Numbered from the stretch's first letter, positions 8,718 through 18,074 are shown. The stretch is DNA of 44,612 bases from Verrucomicrobiota bacterium (GCA_963204975.1 CAUJJC010000122.1:1-44612); one strand, 5' to 3'. Notes: a model not told the origin generated them from the letters alone. Made by a program: numbers and translations.

Positions 8718-11700
8718 GGCACCACACGCAGCAGCACCGGGAAGCTCGTCGCGAGGTTCGCGCTGTCGGCTTCATTGCGCGCTGAACTCAGCGCCGCGTG
8801 GATGAGTCGCTCCTGGGGCTGCACCCACTTCGCGCAGGCGAAGCGAATCTCGCGGTCGTTCTCCTTCTCGCGCACCTGAATGCCGTTGAGACCGATGTCA
8901 TCAACGATGACGCCGTGAGGCAGACCGTGAATGTCGAAGTTGAGGATGCCTTCGTTGCCGTTGCGCTCCACGCGGATGAACGCGGTCGCGAGCTGTCCCG
9001 GCACAAGCGTGATGACCTGTGGCTGTGAATTCGTGCGTGCGACCGGCTGATCGTTCACGGCAGGTTCGAGGTTCGCGATGAACTTCGGCTTCGGCGCGAG
9101 CGTCACCTTGCCGAAGCCATTCACCTGGTGCGTGAGTTCACCGCTCGTGGCAATGACTTTGACCTTGCTCCAATCACCGGCCGTCGCATTCGGCTCGGCG
9201 TAGAGCGAGCCGCTCGCAAGCGTGTGACCGCGCTCGATCACGATCGGTGACGAAGCGATCCAGCCTTGTGGCAGGCCTTCGATCTTCACCGTGATCGGCT
9301 CCTCGAAATCATCCAGGCGATCCGCGCGCAGCGAGAAGCCCATCGCGCTGCCCGCGCCGATGCTCATGTTTTCACCGCTGAGCTTCACCGCGAAATCGGG
9401 CACCGGCTTGCTCACGACGAGCCGATACGCGAAGCGCTCGCCGCTCCAGCCGCGCGAATCGGTGACGCGAATCAGATACTTCGCGGAAGCCGGAGCCGTG
9501 AAGTGCAAGCGCGAGTCGCGACCGAGCTTGCGCAGTCCATCGTCGTCGTTCGCGAATGGAATCGAGATCACCGGCAAACCATTCGGCAGCGGCGCGTCGC
9601 CAGCCTTCAGAGGCTCGACCACGTAGCACGGTTCCTCCAGCGGATGCGCGGTCGCCGTGGTGTCGAAGTAAGCGCGGCGCTTGCCATTGCTCGTGTAGAA
9701 GAAGAAGCCGCCATCGGGTCCGCGTGGCAGGCGGAAGGTCTTCATGATGTCGCCATTGAAATAAACGAACTCATTGAGCCCGGTCTCCGTGTAGTTCTCC
9801 AGACGGATGTCGGGGTTGTCAGCATCGACGCTGCGGAAGTTGTTCCATGAGCTGCGGATCGCCTGCACACGCAGACGCTCGACCGGCGAGCCATCCGCAT
9901 TGAGCACTTCGAGGCGCGTGTCCGTTGGTGCCATCGACTGCGCGGCCATCGTCTCGATCATCCATTCATCGCCAGCCTTCGCATCGAAGGCATACACGTC
10001 ACTGTCCGAGGCCTCAGCTTTGCCAGGGACAAAGAGGCGACCGTTGATCGAGGTCGGCAGCGTGATCGGCTTTGCTTGCGCAGGCTCATCGTTCGGCTCG
10101 TGCTCGAGTTGCTCGTTCATCGCCGTCGCGAGCACCGCAGGCACCTCACGGAAGCGCGTGGCCGCTGCGATCTCGGGCAACGTCAGCTTGCCTGCCGAGG
10201 TCGGATGCACCTTCACCTTCGCGCCGTGCAACTCGTGACCGACGAGTTCGACCATCGTGTCCTTGTTCACCGGCACGGACAGCGGCCACCAGCCGGTGAT
10301 GTAGGCCTGCGTGGTGATCGTGAGGCGATACGCATGATCGGCGGAGCCTTCGAGCGTGGTCTCGCTGACGCGCGCGATGAACTCGCCGTCTTGCTTCGGC
10401 AGGAAGGCAATCAACGGATCGCTGCCGCTATCGAGGCCGTGGTTGATAACGAGTTGCTTGCCGCTCGCGTCGAGCAGTTCGAGCTGAATCGTCTCCGCCT
10501 TCGAGCCCGCACGCTTCGCCGCGAGGTCGAGCACGAAGGTCTTCCCGGACTGCGCCTTGAAGCGATGCTCATCGCGTTGTCCGGTCGCTGTCAGCGTGCC
10601 CCACAGGTTCGCGGCGCTCTTCGTGAGATCCACCGTCGTGGGCTGCGTGAACTGAGCCAGCTCATCCGCGAGCAACGGCAGCTTCGCCGTCTCGCCACCC
10701 GCCGCAACGATGCTGACCTCGTAGTTGCCGCGCGGCAGATCTTTGGGCGACGTGATCTTGAAGGTCGCCGTCGTGCCCTTCGCTTCGAGCTTCGTGGCGA
10801 CCACACGCGGATTGCTCATCTTGATCTGCGTCACGCCGACCAAGCCCTTGCCAGTGGCCGTGATGATCGTCTCCACACCACTCTGGAAGCCGCGCGGGAA
10901 AAGGCGCGTCAGCTCCGGCTTCGCAGCGGGTTTCTTCATCGCCGGTGCTGCGGCAGGCTTCGCCGCGATCAAAGGCTGAGCCTTACCCGTGGCGATCTCA
11001 TACAGCGCTGCGGTGCCGTCTTGGCGAGCAGCGACAAGTCGCGTGCTGTCGATCCATGCGACCGCACTGGCCCAATCGCTCTGCGCATCGAGTTGCTTGA
11101 GCGGCGTGATGTCGGTGGCCTTCCAGACCTTGAGCGTGCGATCAGATGCCGACGATGCAAACGACTTCCCATCCGGCGACATGACGAGCTGCAGGATGCT
11201 GCCTTCGTGCGCGAACTTCGTTTCGAGGATCGGGTTCGAGCCCTCGGTGGCTTTGTCGCTGATGCGCCACTGGCGAATGCGACTGTCGCCTCCGCCTGCG
11301 ATGAGCGTCTTGCCATCGGCGCTGAAGGCGAGTGCGAGCTGCTCCTTGAGCGGCTGCGAGAAGGTCTCCAGTCGATTGCCCGTCGCCGTGTCCCACAGCT
11401 TCACGGTGCGATCCGAACTCGCGCTCGCGAGCACCTTGCCATCGGGTCGATACGTCAGCGCGTTGATGCCGCCGTTGTGGCCTTTGATCGTGCGCACTTC
11501 CTTGCCAGTGGTCACGTCCCACACCTTGATCTTCTGGTCGTAGCCACCGGTGGCCAATTGCTTGCCATCGGGCGAAAGCGCCAGCGCATACAGCGCATCG
11601 GTGTGGCCGGTGAGCTTGTGCACGAGCTTGCCATCGTTCGCACTGAACTGATACGCGATGCCGCTCACGCCCGCGTCGCCGGCTGCGACGAACACACTCG

Positions 11701-12277
11701 CTCCATCCGAACTGAAGACGATAGCCGAGGCCTTGCCCGCGATGCCGCTCAACGTGCGCACGCTCTGGCGCGTGGCGCTGTCGATCAGCTCCACGCTGCC
11801 GTAGCGACCGAGCGCGATCAGCTTGGCCGAGGCCGCGATGGCGTGAACCGGTTTCACCTTCGTCTGGCTCGCGATCTTCGGCAGGCTCGCCAGCGGATCG
11901 ACAGGAGCCATGGCCTTGGCTTGCGCGCCATCGTCAATCCACTGCCGCACCAGTGCGATCTCGGTGTCGCTGAGATGGTCGCGCTTGCCCGGCGGCATGA
12001 ACTGGTTCTTGCCCGTCTTGCCGCTGCGGCCTTCCAAGAACTTCACCAGAAGCGAGTCCTGAGCCTTCCCCGGCACGAGTGCCTTGCCCGTCTTGCCGCC
12101 CGCAAACAAGCCTTCGAGCGTGTCCAAGGCGAAGTCACCATCCGCATCGCTCGCGCTGTGGCAATCCACGCAGTGCTTGTCGAAGAGCGGCACGATCTGC
12201 TTGGCAAAATCGACCGCTGCAAACGCAGGCGAAGCGAGGAGCAAGCTGGCAAGGGCAAGGCGATGAATCATGGGCAT
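8714..12277 (-). CDS. Planctomycete-type cytochrome c / WD40 repeat protein
   Basis: A 1187-residue exported protein. The start MPMIHRLAL is chosen because it opens directly into a signal peptide ending SPAFA; a Met two residues later is equally possible. A cytochrome c domain follows with heme motif CVDCH at 36-40 and the usual downstream FMPPGKRDHLSDTEIALVRQWID, the PSCyt1 pattern. About residues 150-440 hold six or more WD40 blades (SPDGKQLATGGYDQKIKVWD, RPDGKVLASASSDRTVKLWD). The rest, about 460-1187, is beta-rich with segments like bacterial pre-peptidase C-terminal domains (FVLDLAAKRAGSKAETIQLELLD). This is a common PVC-superphylum architecture for periplasmic electron-transfer or binding proteins; the redox partner is unknown. 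No DUF1501/PSD1 partner gene is adjacent, although these are often paired. Confidence 0.93.
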   Translation of the reverse strand: MPMIHRLALASLLLASPAFAAVDFAKQIVPLFDKHCVDCHSASDADGDFALDTLEGLFAGGKTGKALVPGKAQDSLLVKFLEGRSGKTGKNQFMPPGKRDHLSDTEIALVRQWIDDGAQAKAMAPVDPLASLPKIASQTKVKPVHAIAASAKLIALGRYGSVELIDSATRQSVRTLSGIAGKASAIVFSSDGASVFVAAGDAGVSGIAYQFSANDGKLVHKLTGHTDALYALALSPDGKQLATGGYDQKIKVWDVTTGKEVRTIKGHNGGINALTYRPDGKVLASASSDRTVKLWDTATGNRLETFSQPLKEQLALAFSADGKTLIAGGGDSRIRQWRISDKATEGSNPILETKFAHEGSILQLVMSPDGKSFASSASDRTLKVWKATDITPLKQLDAQSDWASAVAWIDSTRLVAARQDGTAALYEIATGKAQPLIAAKPAAAPAMKKPAAKPELTRLFPRGFQSGVETIITATGKGLVGVTQIKMSNPRVVATKLEAKGTTATFKITSPKDLPRGNYEVSIVAAGGETAKLPLLADELAQFTQPTTVDLTKSAANLWGTLTATGQRDEHRFKAQSGKTFVLDLAAKRAGSKAETIQLELLDASGKQLVINHGLDSGSDPLIAFLPKQDGEFIARVSETTLEGSADHAYRLTITTQAYITGWWPLSVPVNKDTMVELVGHELHGAKVKVHPTSAGKLTLPEIAAATRFREVPAVLATAMNEQLEHEPNDEPAQAKPITLPTSINGRLFVPGKAEASDSDVYAFDAKAGDEWMIETMAAQSMAPTDTRLEVLNADGSPVERLRVQAIRSSWNNFRSVDADNPDIRLENYTETGLNEFVYFNGDIMKTFRLPRGPDGGFFFYTSNGKRRAYFDTTATAHPLEEPCYVVEPLKAGDAPLPNGLPVISIPFANDDDGLRKLGRDSRLHFTAPASAKYLIRVTDSRGWSGERFAYRLVVSKPVPDFAVKLSGENMSIGAGSAMGFSLRADRLDDFEEPITVKIEGLPQGWIASSPIVIERGHTLASGSLYAEPNATAGDWSKVKVIATSGELTHQVNGFGKVTLAPKPKFIANLEPAVNDQPVARTNSQPQVITLVPGQLATAFIRVERNGNEGILNFDIHGLPHGVIVDDIGLNGIQVREKENDREIRFACAKWVQPQERLIHAALSSARNEADSANLATSFPVLLRVVP

Positions 12278-12363
12278 GGCGTGAGAGCTGTGACTTTGCC
12301 CCAACGATACACCCAGGTCGCGCCCGAAATTGCGCCTGTGGGCATGTCTTTTCCGCGCTCCCC

Positions 12364-12395
12364 AAACAAAAGGGCGATGCTCATCGCATCGCCCT
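12364..12395 (-). terminator. Rho-independent terminator after asd
   Basis: On the minus strand AGGGCGATGC, a five-base loop and GCATCGCCCT form a perfect 10-bp stem (12371-12395), followed by TTTGTTT. It starts 21 bp past the asd stop codon and upstream of the cytochrome/WD40 gene, which therefore needs its own promoter. Confidence 0.85.
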
Positions 12396-12415
12396 TCGTC
12401 GGATTTGTCAGGTCT

Positions 12416-13438
12416 TTACAGGCACTCGGCGATCTGCACCGCGTTGAGCGCTGCACCCTTGAGGAGCTGGTCGCCCACGACCCAGAAAGCGAGGCCGTTG
12501 TCCAGCGCGCAGTCCTTGCGGATGCGGCCCACGGCGCAGTTGTCGCGGCCCGCGATGTCGAGCGCGAGCGGATACTGCTTGTTCGCGGGATCGTCGAGCA
12601 CGTCGAGGCCAGGGGCCTTCAGCAGCACCTCGCGGGCAGCTTCGACTGTGACGGGCTTTTCAAACTCCGCGCTGATGGCGATGCTGTGCGCGCGGAAGAC
12701 CGGGATGCGCACGCAGGTCACGGAGGCGCGGAAGTCCGGGTGATGCATGATCTTGCGCCCCTCGTTCTCCATCTTCATCTCCTCCTTCGTGTAACCCGTG
12801 TCGAGGAACGAATCGACATGTGGGATGGCGTTGAAGGCGATCTGATGCGGATAGACGTGCGGCTTGCTGTCGAGCTTCGCGGCGTCCCAGGCGCGGTTCT
12901 GGCTGGCCCACTCGCGGGACTGATTGGCGAGTTCTTCGATGGCTTGCGCGCCAGTGCCGGAGACAGCCTGATAGCTGGAGGCAAAGATGCGCTTCACACC
13001 AAAGGCCTGATGCAGCGGGTAAAGCGCCATGAGCGAGATGGCGGTGGTGCAGTTCGGGTTCGCGATGATGCCCTTGTGGCTCTTCACATCGGCGGCGTTG
13101 ATTTCCGGCACGACGAGCGGCGTGTTCGGGTCCTGGCGGAAGTAGGACGAATTGTCCACCACCACGGCACCGGCTTTCACCGCGTGCGGCGCGAAGTCAC
13201 GCGAGATGCCGCCGCCGGCGCTGAAGAGCGCGATGTCGATGCCCTTGAACGAATCCTGTGTGAGCTCCTGGATGGTGATGTCCTCGCCCTTGAATTTGAG
13301 CGTCTTGCCAGCGCTGCGGGCCGAGGCCAGCAGGGTGAGCTGGCTCACGGGGAAATTGCGTTCTTCGAGGCAGCGGATCATCTCCGCGCCGACCGCGCCG
13401 GTGGCTCCGACGATGGCGACATGCTTGGCGTTGCTCAT
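12416..13438 (-). CDS. asd: Aspartate-semialdehyde dehydrogenase
   Basis: A 340-residue enzyme converting L-aspartyl-4-phosphate to L-aspartate-4-semialdehyde with NADPH, the branch point to lysine/diaminopimelate, threonine and methionine. The NADP-binding loop VAIVGATGAVGAEM is at residues 7-20. The nucleophile is Cys130 in IIANPNCTT, and the substrate-binding phrase SSYQAVSGTGAQ and the later HSIAISAEF segment fit the bacterial Asd family of normal length. The start is MSNAKH; a longer in-frame extension (18 residues) lacks family similarity. It is a stand-alone gene with a strong terminator. The upstream gene is divergent. Confidence 0.97.
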   Translation of the reverse strand: MSNAKHVAIVGATGAVGAEMIRCLEERNFPVSQLTLLASARSAGKTLKFKGEDITIQELTQDSFKGIDIALFSAGGGISRDFAPHAVKAGAVVVDNSSYFRQDPNTPLVVPEINAADVKSHKGIIANPNCTTAISLMALYPLHQAFGVKRIFASSYQAVSGTGAQAIEELANQSREWASQNRAWDAAKLDSKPHVYPHQIAFNAIPHVDSFLDTGYTKEEMKMENEGRKIMHHPDFRASVTCVRIPVFRAHSIAISAEFEKPVTVEAAREVLLKAPGLDVLDDPANKQYPLALDIAGRDNCAVGRIRKDCALDNGLAFWVVGDQLLKGAALNAVQIAECL

Positions 13439-13542
13439 GGTTAGGGTTGGGTAAAAGGGCGCGCAGTCTAGAGCCCCCGGCCCCAGATGCAACCGGTGCC
13501 TTGGACTTGTTGCGAAGCGTAAAGCATGGCAAAAGGCACCCC

Positions 13543-13995
13543 ATGTCCCTGCGCATCGAAGTCTCCATCGCCACCCAGCGCCTCCAGCTCTGGGACGGCT
13601 TCCATCTGGTCAAGGAGTGGCCGTGCTCCACATCGAAGTTCGGCATCGGCTTCGTCGAGGGCAGCAACAAGACGCCACTTGGCCGCTTCGCTGTGAAGGA
13701 GAAACACGGTGCCGGTCAGCCCAGCGGCACCATCTTCAAGGCGCGAGTCCCCGTCGGCCAATGGCGCGGCGAGGCCCTGCTCGACGACCTCGTGCTCACC
13801 CGCATCCTGCGCCTGGAAGGCAAAGAGGCCCACAACGTCAACACCTTTGACCGCTACATCTACATCCACGGCACCAACGACGAACCCAAGGTCGGCCAGC
13901 CCGCCAGCCACGGCTGTGTGCGACTGAGAAACGCCGAGATGATCGAACTTTACGACCTAGTGCCCGAGGGGACCGAGGTGTGGATCGGTGAGTGA
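13543..13995 (+). CDS. L,D-transpeptidase (YkuD-fold) family protein
   Basis: A 150-residue protein made almost wholly of an L,D-transpeptidase catalytic domain: YIYIHGTNDEP followed by QPASHGCVRLRN, giving the His, and the catalytic Ser-His-Gly-Cys with Arg expected for the YkuD/ErfK family. These enzymes make 3-3 crosslinks in peptidoglycan or attach proteins to it. Start MSLRIEVSIATQRLQLW fits the family N-terminal strand; the longer upstream reading contains no signal peptide. The absence of any export signal is odd for an enzyme acting on periplasmic peptidoglycan. It is followed by the Uma2 gene on the opposite strand. Confidence 0.92.
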   Translation: MSLRIEVSIATQRLQLWDGFHLVKEWPCSTSKFGIGFVEGSNKTPLGRFAVKEKHGAGQPSGTIFKARVPVGQWRGEALLDDLVLTRILRLEGKEAHNVNTFDRYIYIHGTNDEPKVGQPASHGCVRLRNAEMIELYDLVPEGTEVWIGE

Positions 13996-14054
13996 AACCA
14001 CGGAATGCACGGAAGACACGGAATTGAGTTCTGATGCTCTGGCATTCCGTGGTT
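13996..14054. repeat. Inverted-repeat hairpin at the 3' side of the Uma2 gene
   Basis: AACCACGGAATGC (13996-14008) and GCATTCCGTGGTT (14042-14054) are perfect 13-bp arms around a 33-base loop. The left part, extended to 14023, is also the inverted partner of the copy at 14728-14755 on the other side of the Uma2 gene. The last base overlaps the Uma2 stop codon. Confidence 0.8.
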
Positions 14055-14659
14055 CAATCCTGCTGCACCTCCCACATGTCCATGCCGCTGAAGCAGGTCG
14101 AGACAGGCAAGGCGCATCCGATAGTCGCTAGTTCGACAGTATCGCCTTCGCCAAGCTTTTGATAAAGCCACGAAGAGTCATCTTGTCGGCGGTAGTGCTC
14201 GATGGTCCGGCTGTCAGGACTCACCAGCAGGAAATCTGTAAGCTCGGGAATCTGTTGGTAGTGGAACCACTTGAAGCTGCGGTCATAGCTCTCCGTGCTG
14301 GGGGACAAGACTTCGACGACAATTCGCGGATTGAGCAGAGTGTTCGGAAGCTCGGAGTCTAGCCTTGGGGGTGGGCAGGCGACCATGACATCGGGATAGA
14401 AAGTGGAGTCTTCCGCGCGAACGCGAAAATCCGAACCATGTGACTGGCAGGGCTTTCCGCGAAGTTGAGTTCGCAATTCGCCTCCAATATTCATGGCAAC
14501 AAGGCTATGCACCGGCGTGCCGCCAGCCATCGCGACAATCTTTCCTGCATGGTATTCATGCTTGATGCCCGTTTCGCGCTCGATCTCCAGATAGGCAGCG
14601 AAGCGAGCGGCGGACTCGATTTTTTCGGCAGGCATTCCCATGCGCTTAGTTTGCGCCAT
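14054..14659 (-). CDS. Uma2 family (DUF820) PD-(D/E)XK nuclease-fold protein
   Basis: A 201-residue Uma2-family protein. The family signature is complete: KHEYHAGKIVAMAGG near residue 33, HSLVAMNIGGELRTQL, FYPDVMVACPP carrying the nuclease Asp, NPRIVVEVLSPSTESYDR carrying the Glu-x-Leu motif, and FHYQQIPELTDFLLVSPD. Uma2 proteins have a restriction-endonuclease fold and are abundant in cyanobacteria and PVC bacteria, often in many copies; their biological role is not settled. The gene lies between two 28-bp inverted copies of one repeat, so it may have moved as a small unit. A second in-frame Met two codons after MAQTKR (MGMPAE) gives an alternative start. Confidence 0.92.
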   Translation of the reverse strand: MAQTKRMGMPAEKIESAARFAAYLEIERETGIKHEYHAGKIVAMAGGTPVHSLVAMNIGGELRTQLRGKPCQSHGSDFRVRAEDSTFYPDVMVACPPPRLDSELPNTLLNPRIVVEVLSPSTESYDRSFKWFHYQQIPELTDFLLVSPDSRTIEHYRRQDDSSWLYQKLGEGDTVELATIGCALPVSTCFSGMDMWEVQQD

Positions 14660-14727
14660 CGGTTCTCAAAGCGCAACCCTCCGATTCTGTGGCATCCACC
14701 GATGAGAATGCAGAAAATCGTTCTGCT

Positions 14728-14755
14728 TTCCGTGTCTTCCGTGTATTCCGTGGTT
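14728..14755. repeat. 28-bp repeat upstream of Uma2, inverted copy of 13996-14023
   Basis: This segment matches the reverse complement of 13996-14023 at 27 of 28 positions. It is built of TTCCGTG-type units (CGTGTCTTCCGTGTATTCCG). It lies between the start of the Uma2 gene and the start of the divergent helicase gene, 11 bp before the latter. Confidence 0.85.
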
Positions 14756-14766
14756 CCCCTCCACAC

Positions 14767-16773
14767 ATGATCAACGTCCTCGACTCCGTTCTCGAATCCA
14801 CCGGCCAGCCGCCGTTGGCCGAGCGCATGCACGAGGCGTTCTCGGAGCGCGGGCCGTTCGCGAAGTCGAAGGACTTTGAGTTTCGCCCGCAGCAGCAGCG
14901 CATGGCGGAGCTGGTGGCGGAGGCGCTGGAGAAGAAGCGACCGCTCGTGGTGGAAGCCGCGACTGGTGTCGGCAAGTCGCTGGCCTACCTGCTGCCCGCC
15001 GTGACGCATGCACTGGAAGCCGAGCGCAAGGCGATCATCTGCACCCACACGATCAATTTGCAGGAGCAGCTCATCAACAAGGACATCCCGATCGTGAAGA
15101 AGATCGTCGGCGAGTTCAAAGCCGAACTGCTCAAGGGTCGCGGCAACTACCTGTGCCCCACGCGATTGCAGCGCGCGTTTCACGACACACCCGACCTCTT
15201 CACCAGCACGGAAGTCGCTGACATGAAGCTCATCCTCGACTGGGCAGGCAAGACGAAGGACGGCACGCTCAGCGACATGGACTTCACACCGTCGATGAAG
15301 GTGTGGTCACTCGTGTGCAGCGAGGCTCATGCTTGCACGCCACGCAAGTGCGGTCCTGGCACTGGTTGCTTCTATCAAGCCGCACGCCGCCGCATGGCCG
15401 AGGCCGACGTGGTGATTCTGAATCACACGCTGTTCTTCACGCTGCTCAATAGCGTCGATGAAGAGCTGCTGCCCGACGACGCGAACTTCCTCTTCCCACG
15501 CGACTTCGTGATCGTCGATGAAGCTCACACGATCGAGAGCATCGCGGCCAAACAACTCGGCCTGCACGTCAGCGAGAGCAGCATCCGCTTTGATCTTGGC
15601 CGCCTCTACAACCCGAAGACGCGCAAGGGCTTCCTCTCCTTCGTGAAGGACGACAACGGCATCCGCGAGGTGCAGCAGTGCCTGGAGGAGGTGGAGAATT
15701 TCTTCCGCGTGGTCGAGGGCAGTTGCAGCTTCCAAGGTTGGGCAAAGGAGTTCCGTGTGCGCGAACCTGAACTGGTCGATAACAGCCTCTCGATGCCGCT
15801 GAAGCGCGTCGCCGATGCCGCGCTGAAGGCAGGCGACAAGGCGGACAAGGAAAGCACCAAGACGGAGCTGCACGACTTGGCCAAGCGCATCGTCGCCCAT
15901 CGTGCCACCGTCGGCGCTTTCCTGGAGCAGAGCGAAGACGACCACGTCTATTGGGTGGAGAAAGGCGGCAACGATCAGCGCACGATGTCGCTGCACAGTG
16001 CGCCGATTGATGTGGCTCCGAAGCTGGAAGAGATCTTCTTCGGCGGTGGCAAGCCCTGCGTCTTCACCAGCGCCACACTCGGCATCGGCAGCGACGAGCA
16101 GCTCGGCTACTTCCGCAAGCGTGTCGGCGCGAATCGCGCCTCGGCAGCGATGATCGACAGCCCGTTCGACTTCAACAAGCAGATGCGGCTTTACCTCGTG
16201 AAGTCGATGCCTGCGCCCAACACGCCGACTTATGACGAAGCGTTGCAGAAGTGGATCGCGCACTTCCTCGACCTCTCGCGTGGCAAGGCCTTCGTGCTCT
16301 TCACCAACTACACGTCGATGAAACAGACGGCGGAAGCGATGGAGGACTACTTCGATGAGCGCGGCTGGAACCTGCTCGTGCAGGGCGCAGGCAAGCCGCG
16401 GCATCAGTTGCTCGCCGAATTCAAGGACGACCTGCACAGCGTGCTCTTCGGCACCGACAGCTTCTGGACCGGTGTCGATGTGCCAGGCGAATCGCTCAGT
16501 AACGTCATCATCACCAAGCTGCCCTTCGCGATGCCGGATCATCCCGTGACCGCATCACGACTCGAACGCATCGAGGAGCGCGGCGGCAACAGCTTCATGG
16601 AATACAGCGTGCCCGAGGCCATCCTCAAACTGCGCCAAGGCGTGGGCCGCCTCATCCGCAGCAAGAAGGACAAAGGCATCTGTGTCATCCTCGACAACCG
16701 CGTCCTCACCAAGCAATACGGCCGCAGCTTCCTCGCCGCGATGCCGGATTGCCCGGTGGAGATTGTGAGCTGA
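14767..16773 (+). CDS. dinG: DinG-type Fe-S ATP-dependent DNA helicase
   Basis: A 668-residue superfamily 2 helicase of the XPD/DinG class that unwinds DNA 5' to 3' in repair. Start MINVLDSV is chosen because the upstream in-frame codons translate the repeat at 14728-14755. Walker A is EAATGVGKSLAY (63-74) and the DEAH box is IVDEAHTI (249-256). The Fe-S cysteines are C130, C190, C195 and C201, with the x4 and x5 spacing of the last three matching DinG; C184 is extra. LNHTLFF and the C-terminal motifs FGTDSFWTGVDVPG and RQGVGRLIRSKKDKG (motif VI) are intact. No exonuclease domain is fused. It ends two bases before the convergent hydrolase gene. Confidence 0.94.
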   Translation: MINVLDSVLESTGQPPLAERMHEAFSERGPFAKSKDFEFRPQQQRMAELVAEALEKKRPLVVEAATGVGKSLAYLLPAVTHALEAERKAIICTHTINLQEQLINKDIPIVKKIVGEFKAELLKGRGNYLCPTRLQRAFHDTPDLFTSTEVADMKLILDWAGKTKDGTLSDMDFTPSMKVWSLVCSEAHACTPRKCGPGTGCFYQAARRRMAEADVVILNHTLFFTLLNSVDEELLPDDANFLFPRDFVIVDEAHTIESIAAKQLGLHVSESSIRFDLGRLYNPKTRKGFLSFVKDDNGIREVQQCLEEVENFFRVVEGSCSFQGWAKEFRVREPELVDNSLSMPLKRVADAALKAGDKADKESTKTELHDLAKRIVAHRATVGAFLEQSEDDHVYWVEKGGNDQRTMSLHSAPIDVAPKLEEIFFGGGKPCVFTSATLGIGSDEQLGYFRKRVGANRASAAMIDSPFDFNKQMRLYLVKSMPAPNTPTYDEALQKWIAHFLDLSRGKAFVLFTNYTSMKQTAEAMEDYFDERGWNLLVQGAGKPRHQLLAEFKDDLHSVLFGTDSFWTGVDVPGESLSNVIITKLPFAMPDHPVTASRLERIEERGGNSFMEYSVPEAILKLRQGVGRLIRSKKDKGICVILDNRVLTKQYGRSFLAAMPDCPVEIVS

Positions 16774-16775
16774 GG

Positions 16776-17954
16776 CTACTTCTTCGCGGGCAGCTTTGGC
16801 AGTTCGATGCCGAGCGCTTCATTCACCAAACGATGGAAGGTGTCGCGCGGCTGGTTGCTGTTGGGCACGAGCACGTTCTGCACCATGAAAACCGTGACCA
16901 GTTTGTTCTTCGGGTCCACCCAGCCATTCGTCGCGAAAGCACCACCGTGACCATAGCTGCCGACTGGCATCATCGGCGTGGGGCGCGTGCCGTCGATATT
17001 GACGAACCAGCACAGGCCGTAGTTCAACTCTTTGCCGCCAGCGTGGTGGGGCTTGGTCATCTCCGCGATGCTCTTCTCGCTCACGATGCGCTTCCCCTGC
17101 CACACGCCGCCATCCAGAATCATCTGGTAAAACTTGCCCATGTCCTCCGCTGTGCTGAACAGGCCACCTGCGGGCTCGGTCATGTGCGTCACGCTCACAT
17201 CGCTGGTGACGAAGGGATTGTAGCCAGGGACCAGTTCATGGGTTTCGTCATCCATCTTGTAGGTCTGAGCGATGCGAGCCCGATGAGTTTCATCAGGGTG
17301 GAAGGTGGTGTCCTTCATGCCAAGGGGCTGGCAGATGCGCTCGTCGAGCAGCTTGTCGAAGGGCTTGCCGCTGACGATCTCGGCGATGCGTCCGGCAATG
17401 GTGATGCCAAAGCCATACTCGTAAGCGCTGCCGGGTTCAAAGCTGAGCGGGGTCTTCACCAGATTCGCCGCGTAGGCCTTCAGTGAGATCGCTCCATCGC
17501 TGGGCGCACGTTTGGGAAAGGTGATGCCGGCCGTGTGCGACATCAAATCGCGGAGGGTGATCGGACGAGCTGGAGGCTGGCCGTTTTGCAGCTTCACCTT
17601 GCCCAGGTCGGGCATCCACTTCGAGGCCGGTTCATCGAGCGAGAGCTTCCCTTCATCCACCAGCGTCATGATGGTGGTGACGCTCACGGACTTCGTCATG
17701 CTCGCGATCCAGAAGAGGTCGTCCGTCTTCATCGCCCGTTGCTTCGCCACGTTGGCAAACCCCGCCGCATCCAAGTGAATCACCTGTCCATCCTTGATCG
17801 CCAGAGTGACAATCCCCGCTGCCTGCTTCTGCGCGATGGCCTTGTCCATGGCTTCATGGATCGCCGCGAGCTTGGAAGCATCGGCTTTGACGGGCTCACG
17901 CGCGAAGGTGGTGAGGGAGAGGAAAACGAGCGGAAGAATCGAACGGAGGAACAT
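16776..17954 (-). CDS. Secreted serine hydrolase, beta-lactamase class C fold
   Basis: A 392-residue exported protein with a signal peptide (MFLRSILPLVFLSLTTFA). The catalytic S-x-x-K is S85-M-T-K88 in FWIASMTKSV. The second motif is the Tyr in YEYGFGITIAGRIAE, closer to the EstB-type esterase form than to the YxN of AmpC, and the third is YGHGGAF near residue 345. The family covers beta-lactamases, D-alanyl-D-alanine carboxypeptidases and esterases of the S12 clan; the motif variants favour an esterase or peptidase rather than a true beta-lactamase. It lies alone, convergent with dinG and divergent from the nuclease gene. Confidence 0.92.
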   Translation of the reverse strand: MFLRSILPLVFLSLTTFAREPVKADASKLAAIHEAMDKAIAQKQAAGIVTLAIKDGQVIHLDAAGFANVAKQRAMKTDDLFWIASMTKSVSVTTIMTLVDEGKLSLDEPASKWMPDLGKVKLQNGQPPARPITLRDLMSHTAGITFPKRAPSDGAISLKAYAANLVKTPLSFEPGSAYEYGFGITIAGRIAEIVSGKPFDKLLDERICQPLGMKDTTFHPDETHRARIAQTYKMDDETHELVPGYNPFVTSDVSVTHMTEPAGGLFSTAEDMGKFYQMILDGGVWQGKRIVSEKSIAEMTKPHHAGGKELNYGLCWFVNIDGTRPTPMMPVGSYGHGGAFATNGWVDPKNKLVTVFMVQNVLVPNSNQPRDTFHRLVNEALGIELPKLPAKK

Positions 17955-18074
17955 GACCCTCCAAAACGCAGTCCAAAGCGCAATGGTTCAGGATTTTGTC
18001 ATCCATCGAAGGCAACGACTTCACACACAGCCTTTGAAGGTTCACGAACCCAGCCTAGGCTGCGAGACTTGCTC

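Noticed and set aside
10076-13444. A plus-strand open frame of 1122 codons
   Set aside because: It crosses two well-supported minus-strand genes (cytochrome/WD40 and asd). It has no domain and is rich in Arg and His, as expected of the antisense frame of GC-rich codons.
17535-18074. N-terminal extension of the AddB-like protein by 180 residues
   Set aside because: This part is antisense to the serine hydrolase gene and Arg/His-rich; the start at 18075 fits the family.
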